NCBI GenBank assembly: GCA_037349315.1
Contig: JBAIAC010000033.1
Location: 22,710,001 to 22,774,000 of the forward strand
From: Chelydra serpentina
Taxonomy: Eukaryota > Chordata > Testudines > Chelydridae
DNA length: 64,000 bases
Direction of reading: 5' to 3'
Shown piece by piece: positions 58,143 to 64,000 of the stretch (the stretch's first letter is position 1; each line of letters starts with the position of its first letter). The translations under genes and the position numbers were made by a program. The notes under the pieces were generated by a model. The model did not search any database and had not been told where the DNA came from. It saw only the letters and a program-made list of their open reading frames with translations.

Positions 58143-59482
58143 TGAGAAAGGTCCCCTTTGAGGGGTCAACAAATATGTGGACAAGGGCGATCCAGTAGAC
58201 ATAGTGTACTTAGATTTCCAGAAAGCCTTTGAAAAGGTCCCTCACCAAAGGCTCTTACATAAATTAAGTTGCCATGGGATAAGAGGGAAGATCCTTTCAT
58301 AGATTGAGAACTGGTTAAAAGACAGGGAACACAGGGTAGGAATAAATGGCAAATTTTCACAATGGAGAAGGGTAACTAGTGGTGTTCCCCAAGGGTCAGT
58401 ACTAGGACCAATCCTATTCAACTTATTCATAAATGATGTGCAAGAAGGGGTAAACAGTGAGGTGGCAACGTTTGTAGATGATACTAAGCTGCTCAAGATA
58501 GTTAAGATCAAAGCAGACTGAAGAACTTCAAAAAGATCTCACAAATCTAAATGATTGGGCAACAAAATGGCAAATGAAATTTAATGTGAATAAATGTAAA
58601 GTAATGCACATTGGAAAAAATAACCCCAACTATACATACAATATGATGGGGGTTAATTTAGCTACAACTAATCAGGAAAAAGATCTTGGAGTCATCATGG
58701 ATAGTTCTCTGAAGACGTCCATGCAGTGTGCAGCGGCAGTCAAAAAAGCAAACAGGATGTTAGGAATCATTAAAAAAGGGATAGAGACTAACACGGAGAA
58801 TATCTTATTGCCCTTATACACATCCATAGTGTGCCCACATCTTGAATACTGTGTACTATTGTGGTCTCCTCATCTCAAAAAGGATATACTGGCATTAGAA
58901 AAGGTTCAGAGAAGGGCAACTAAAATGATTAGGGGTCTGGAACGGGTCCCATATGAGGAGAGATTAAAGAGGCTAGGACTTTTTAGCTTGGAAAAGAGGA
59001 GACTAAGGGGGGATATGATAGAGGTATATAAAATCATGAGTGGTGTGGAGGAAGTGAATAGGAAAAGTTATTTACTTGTTCTCATAATAGAAGAACTGGG
59101 GGTCACCCAATGGAATTAGTGGGCAGCAGGTTTAAAACAAATAAAAGGAAGTTCTTCTTCACACAGTGCACAGTCAACCTGTGGAACTCCTTGCCTGAGG
59201 AGGCTGTGAAGGCTAGGACTATAACAAGGTTTAAAAGAGAACTGGATAAATTCATGGAGATGAAGTCCATTAATGGCTATTAACCAGGATGGGTAAGGAA
59301 TGGTGTCCTTAGCCTCTGTTTGTCAGAGGTGGGTGATGGATGGCAGGAGAGGGATCACTTGATTGTTACCTGTTAGGTCCACTCACTCCAGGGCACCTGG
59401 TATTGGCCACTGTCGGTGGACAGGATACTGGGCTGGATGGACCTTTGGTCTGACCCAGTATGGCCTCTCATGTTCTTATGTA
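58143..59482 (+). pseudogene. CR1 LINE 3' end: reverse-transcriptase remnant
   Basis: The 5'-truncated end of a CR1-type non-LTR retrotransposon. Reverse-transcriptase motifs appear in order: DPVDIVYLDFQKAFEKVPHQ (motif A with catalytic D), [20 protein letters not shown] (motif B) and [10 protein letters not shown] (motif C, FVDD). A TAG replaces a codon after GIRGKILS, and a frame change follows motif C near 58515. The C-terminal part is open for 181 codons (58574-59119: KCKVMHIGKNNPNY, SSLKTSMQCAAAVKKANRML, LEYCVLLWSPHLKKDI). It then shifts frame and continues as FFTQCTVNLWNSLPEEAV to GY plus stop at about 59283. The 3' UTR ends ctcatgttcttatg at about 59480. 5' truncation is normal for CR1. 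Confidence 0.9.
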
Positions 59483-60858
59483 GAGAAGAAGAAGGAGGGA
59501 AAAAAAAGTGCTAGGGGCCAGATTGTGCCTGGCCCTGTTGTGGATGTATAGGGTCTGGGGAAGAAAGTTAAAGGAAATATCTGCCCTCTTGAATCTCTCG
59601 TACAATGGGTAGAAGTGCAGAGACTGTTTTCTAGCATCCCCAGATGCATACACCACGTCAAAATGAATGGAAAAGAAATGGGATCATGTCTCCTCTTTCC
59701 CATTCCACCTTGCACTGGCCTGCAGGGTTGGGTGAGTGTTCTATATGGAGAGGGCAGCATCATCTAGAAGGGTGGTGCATAGGGCATGCTACCCTGCTCG
59801 CAACCTGGGGTGGTGAAATTCTGTGCCATCCTCAACATGTACCCAAACGGCCGTCTACCCCTTCACAAATATCAGCTCTCTGTTTGGGGAATGACCTGCT
59901 TTTATAAATGTGAAAAATAAAATGGTGTTACTTGTCTGCAGTTAGTTGATTTGCTTTTTGTGTGTGTTGGCATTCTGTTTGTGATAACAAGGCCACAGTG
60001 GTGCCAACAGCTAATTGCACAGTTACCTAGAGATTGGCATCCGCATCATTATGCAGGTACAAGACAGCTGCAGCACCCCTGGTTATTTCTCCGTTTGATG
60101 GAAGTGTCTTTCCCCGTTCCACCTACTTACCTTGCTGTTAAATAAATAAATGGATTGCACTATGTAAATGAATAAATTAGGCTTGTCAGTGGAGCAGTGT
60201 CTCAAGGGAAATAAGACTGACATTGTTATACTTCCTGTGGGGTATCTTATCTGTACACCTTTTTATGATAAAGATCAGGCTTAAACAAAGAAACTGATGT
60301 TCCCTCTGTCCTTAACTGCTGTCTCGGAGCCCTCTGTTTTTACACAAGAGGATGAGGAAGTACTGGATCTTTTTATGGGCTAACCCAATTACAGGAGGAG
60401 CAGATAGTAACCCCTCTTTTTAGGTTGCCTAACACTTCCCATTCTACCTTCGTTGTGTGCAGCTGGCCTTTGAAATTCAGCATGGGCAAAAGCCCTCAGA
60501 CTAGGGAAGTGCCTTTTTCTTTGGCCATTGAAATTCTATACGAGTTTGGCTGAGATATTAGCTGTTGAAAACCACAATTCCCCTCCTGGCATTTCTGTTG
60601 CACAAGAAGATACTGGCAGTATGCCAATATAAATGAGCACAAAATTGTGAAAAGGCCAGGCCCATGGCATGGTCAAAGCAGTAGCGGCAGCATAGCATGC
60701 CTGGGAACTGCTAGCAGTAGCAGAGTGGGGGTACTACTGCTTTCCCCTCAACTATCACCCTCCTGGGGAATCTGCTCAGCCATCCCCCAAATCCGGCACC
60801 TGACCCCAGTGGTCTATCCCCTACTCTGGGATTACAGCTTGCTTCTGCTGCCATCTAA
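59483..60858. other. No gene recognised
   Basis: ORFs of 60-95 codons without recognisable features. Confidence 0.4.
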
Positions 60859-60860
60859 TA

Positions 60861-61167
60861 CAGTAGAACTTCAGTTATGAACACCTTGGGAATGGAGGTT
60901 GTTCGTAACTTCGGACAAAACATTATGGCTGTTCTTTCAAAAGTTTACAACTGACCATAGATTTAATACAGCTTTGAAACTTTACTATGCAGAAGAAAAA
61001 TGCTGCTTTCCCTTGATTTTATTTTTTTAGTAGTTTGTTTAACACGTTACTGCATTTGGTTTTTTGGTCTCTGCTGCTGCCTGATTGTGTATTTCTGGTT
61101 CCAAATGAGGGGTGTGGTTGACTGGTGAGCGGGTAACTCTGATGTTCATAACTCTGAGGTTCTACTG
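60861..61167. mobile_element. Pogo/Tigger-like MITE
   Basis: A 307-bp element with ends CAGTAGAACTTCAG and, inverted, CAGTAGAACCTCAG, followed inward by ttatgaac on both arms. TA dinucleotides flank it (60859-60860, 61168-61169), the target of Tc1/mariner and pogo elements. The interior keeps ggaatggaggttgttcg and no coding sequence. The superfamily call is inferred from the TA target and the CAGT start. Confidence 0.75.
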
Positions 61168-61169
61168 TA

Positions 61170-63009
61170 GAGTTAATCCTATAGCTCAAAGGGCAGAGGT
61201 CTGTATTACAGTGCTAAGGACTCAGGGTTGATGACTGTGTCTGATGTAAGGGTTGGTACAGTTGCATATAATTTACATTTTTTTTCCTTTAAAAGAAATC
61301 TAGGATGGTAAATGCAAAAAACCTGATACAAGAATATTTCTGTTGCTGACAATTAGGAAATGCTAGGCTGTAAGATTGGATTCTTCAGCCCCATTGTGTA
61401 TGCATTGTGGCAGTCTTTAATAACAGGATGTACAGTTTTTTCCACAGGATCCTTGCCTCATTAATTCTGGGGGAAGGGGGCAGATGCACAAGGGGGCAGA
61501 AGAATGATTCCACAAGCAACCTTAAATTTGGCATCTCCTAGCTATCAAATGCTTCATATTGGCTCCTAAATATTTTAACTGGTATGTAATTTAAACGTAA
61601 TGTGGATTAAATACAACACAGTATTTAGACTAATATGGATTTATACTCACTCACATTTTCCTTTCAGTGCTTGGGGTGAAATTCCCTCCAAAATCCCTAT
61701 CCTATTGGTTGTAATGGGAGCACTGCAGGATGCATTACCAGACTTGCGCAAACCCTGTGTGCTTGGTGATTATATACTGCATGATAGTTAGCACACTCTG
61801 TGTCTAGTCCTTCTTATGTAGCAACTACATAAACCTAGTCAGCCGGAGTTGTATGTAAATTATTCTCTGTCTCTTATGCTGGTGCAACTCCATTGACTTA
61901 AATGGAGTTACGTTGGTGTAAAATTGGTGTGATAGAGCAGAGATTTAAGGCTCAATTTCGAAGCTGTTAGAACTCAAGTAACGAGTAAGAAGGATAAAAA
62001 ATATATCAATAACACACGAACTTGTGCTAAGCAAAAGAAAGTTACCGGCAAGAGAATTAGCCTACGACATTGCCTTCAGCAGAACTATTACTTTTTTTTA
62101 AAAAAAATAATGCCTGTAAAATTTAGCCACTATAAAGTATAATTGAAGACTCCTGTGGAAGGTATTATTTTCTAATTTTCAACCTCATGTTGAGCACATA
62201 GTTACTAATTGTCTGCATAAGGAACAGTCTGTTATGTCACATTTTTAACTTTGCTTTCCCCACTTACTTTCGAGTTCTGCGATACTATGCCGGTTTAGGC
62301 AGTGGCACTGGAACAATTTTTATAGTGGATCTGAGAGTCAATGAACAAAACTGTATCCCCTGTATATGATGGAAACCACTTCAAGCCAGAGGGTGCTGCC
62401 ACACCCCCAGGGCCCCAGGGTTTAGGGGATGTTGTTACCCTACACATAGGAATGTCTCCTGTGGAATGGTAGGAGGACAGATAGTCCATAATATCTTCTG
62501 ACGTCACACTAGCTGGACACTGTAACTTCACGGGAGTTACTTCTGTTTGTCAGTGGAGTAAGTGAGAGCAGACTCTGGCTCTGTGTTAACCAGTAGTTTG
62601 ATATAATTTTTCTGCATGAAATAACTAGACATTCAAGCTCAACAAGACATTGGTGGTCATGCGTGTTGTTTTATTACATGTTGTTTCTCAACTAGCATTA
62701 TTGCTGTGGTGGAGGCTGACACATAACAGAAAAAAAAGTATATTTAAAATAAGAGGAGGCACCAATGTCAAAGCACCTGGAAAATGCACCGATTCAGTAT
62801 ATCCTCCTGGAAACCTCTGCTGGTAAGGCTCCGGTGGAGACCCAGCTACAAATTTAACCCCTTGCTAATGAGTGTGAATGCAAATGCAATTTACATCTGG
62901 GTCAGTGGGATGGGGAGTCAATCAAAACATCATTCTTCTTTGTCCCACTTCCTTCTGTTGGCTGGAGGCCTACAGACGATAAGACCTATTGGTACCTATT
63001 GAAGTGGGG
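61170..63009. other. No gene recognised
   Basis: AT-rich, except a small palindromic repeat core at 61886-61909. ORFs are short and unsupported. Confidence 0.4.
61886..61909. repeat. Short palindromic MITE core
   Basis: AACTCCATT (61886-61894) is a perfect inverted match of AATGGAGTT (61901-61909). The phrase cattgactta in the middle matches other relics in the window. Confidence 0.5.
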
Positions 63010-63193
63010 GGGAGGGATAGCTCAGTGGTTTGAGCATTGGCCTGCTAAACCCAGGGTTGTGAGTTCAGTCCTTGAGGGGGGCCATTTGGGGATCTGGGGC
63101 AAAAATTGGGGATTGGTCCTGCTTTGAGCAGGGGGTTGGACTAGATGACCTACTAAGGTCCCTTCCAACCCTGATATTCTATGATTCTATGAT
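63010..63193 (+). mobile_element. Turtle-type tRNA-derived SINE with CR1-like tail
   Basis: The head has Pol III promoter boxes: A-box-like tagctcagtggtttgagc and B-box-like gggttgtgagttcagtcc at tRNA spacing. A SINE body with ggggcaaaaattggggattg follows. The 3' end, ggtcccttccaaccctgat and then attctatgattctatga, is the tail of CR1 LINEs, including their short terminal repeats. CR1 machinery therefore most likely mobilised it. This combination is characteristic of cryptodiran turtles (Lys-tRNA-derived SINE). It looks full length. Confidence 0.9.
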
Positions 63194-64000
63194 ACTGAGA
63201 GCTTAAAAGCACTTACCTACTGTTCCAATGATGGATCTGTGCTTTAGGAACAGAAGGTTATACACTGTATTCTCCAGTGTCATGTATGAGAGTTAACTGG
63301 TTGTCTACATGTATGTAGCCATGAATTCTTTACAAAGACAAGTTGCTGGATATTTTTATTATAGTCTAGAGCCTGGGAAGACCTTTGTAGAAGCTGGAAA
63401 CCCTAGCTTTTCCTGATGCTCTTTCATTAAAATCTAATTACCCAAAGTGCCCATGTTTTCATTTTCTGCTACTTCGAATTGTTTTTATTCTATTCTTTCT
63501 GTAGAATGTCCCTGAAGGGGGAATGAGGTGAACCTTTTCACTGAGGGTGTATTTGTTAATTGTTTCACTGCCTCTTCAGGGTCACCCTCACATCCACCAT
63601 GCTTGTGAAGATTAAAACAGAATTTGAATTTGAAGGGCTATGTCCGTAGATAAAGCACTGGACCATATAATTCGTGTGCAAGCATTTTAAAGAATTATTC
63701 AATTAGTCTAAGATGAGACAGCTTTTATTTCACACTTTTGGTTTTGAACACGTTTTTGTAGAAAAATAAATGCCTGCAGAGCACTTATATATATATGTGT
63801 GTGTATATGTGTGTGTGTGTATATATATGTATGTATATATATATTGTAGCTGGTGACCTTGTGACATAAGACTTCCCTCTACAGGAAATGGTCTGGCTAG
63901 CAATCAGACCAAACAGAGACAAAAACACACAGAATTCCCAGAGTTTCAATCCAGCTGTTGCTTAGTTGAAAGCTACTTTTCTGGTACTGCAAACACTTGG
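63194..64000. other. No gene recognised
   Basis: AT-rich to the window end, with one compound microsatellite. Confidence 0.45.
63786..63846. repeat. Compound (TA)n/(TG)n microsatellite
   Basis: About 60 bp of alternating pyrimidine-purine dinucleotides (at, gt, tgta blocks). Confidence 0.95.

Noticed and set aside
63010..63082. tRNA gene
   Set aside because: Continues directly into a SINE body and CR1-like tail.
1..64000. CRISPR array, operon or phage-like defence system
   Set aside because: No regularly spaced direct repeats and no compact gene arrays. Introns, LTRs, SINE and CR1 show vertebrate nuclear DNA.

Overview
The window looks like nuclear DNA from a turtle, probably a cryptodire. 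It is AT-rich and carries a tRNA-derived SINE whose tail resembles a CR1 LINE (63010-63193), which is the architecture of the turtle Pol III SINE. It also holds a CR1 reverse-transcriptase remnant, many short Harbinger and hAT DNA elements, and several solitary LTRs. The species call is inference from repeat types; no database was searched. No complete host gene is visible. The window is best read as a gene desert or the inside of a very large intron.

Layout. 1-27 kb is mostly old single-copy-looking sequence with a minus-oriented solo LTR (1569-2029), hAT-type MITEs with 8-bp target duplications (3045-3183, 15198-15489, 21804-21927, 23960-24229, 24893-25263), a GC-rich repeat near 21.3-22.2 kb and several relic MITEs. 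27308-32315 is a 5-kb Harbinger/PIF element holding both classical genes: a plus-strand DDE transposase (28076-29370) and a minus-strand Myb/trihelix-like DNA-binding protein gene with a recognisable intron. A MITE of the same superfamily sits inside that intron, and a third ORF remnant lies on the opposite strand of it. Both main genes converge near 29.5-29.65 kb and both are broken. 32-41 kb is quiet apart from a Harbinger MITE at 34280-34480.

41-55 kb is dense in elements: a 1.2-kb solo LTR (41064-42251), a 1.6-kb hAT element with about 0.6-kb inverted arms (42579-44205), a 0.7-kb solo LTR (47559-48237), a probable LTR around 51.9-52.9 kb, and an LTR (53630-54946) carrying two nested DNA transposons. 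55-60 kb holds Penelope-like pieces, a minus-strand coding-like tract (56008-56575), an LTR fragment and a CR1 3' end (58143-59482). 60-64 kb holds a pogo/Tigger-like MITE and the SINE.

The best host-gene signal is a 184-nt exon candidate at 45853-46036 (+), with acceptor, donor and open frame. Nothing here looks like an operon, CRISPR array or new defence system. The noteworthy items are transposon architectures: the spliced two-gene Harbinger, the foldback-like hAT, and the nesting of elements.
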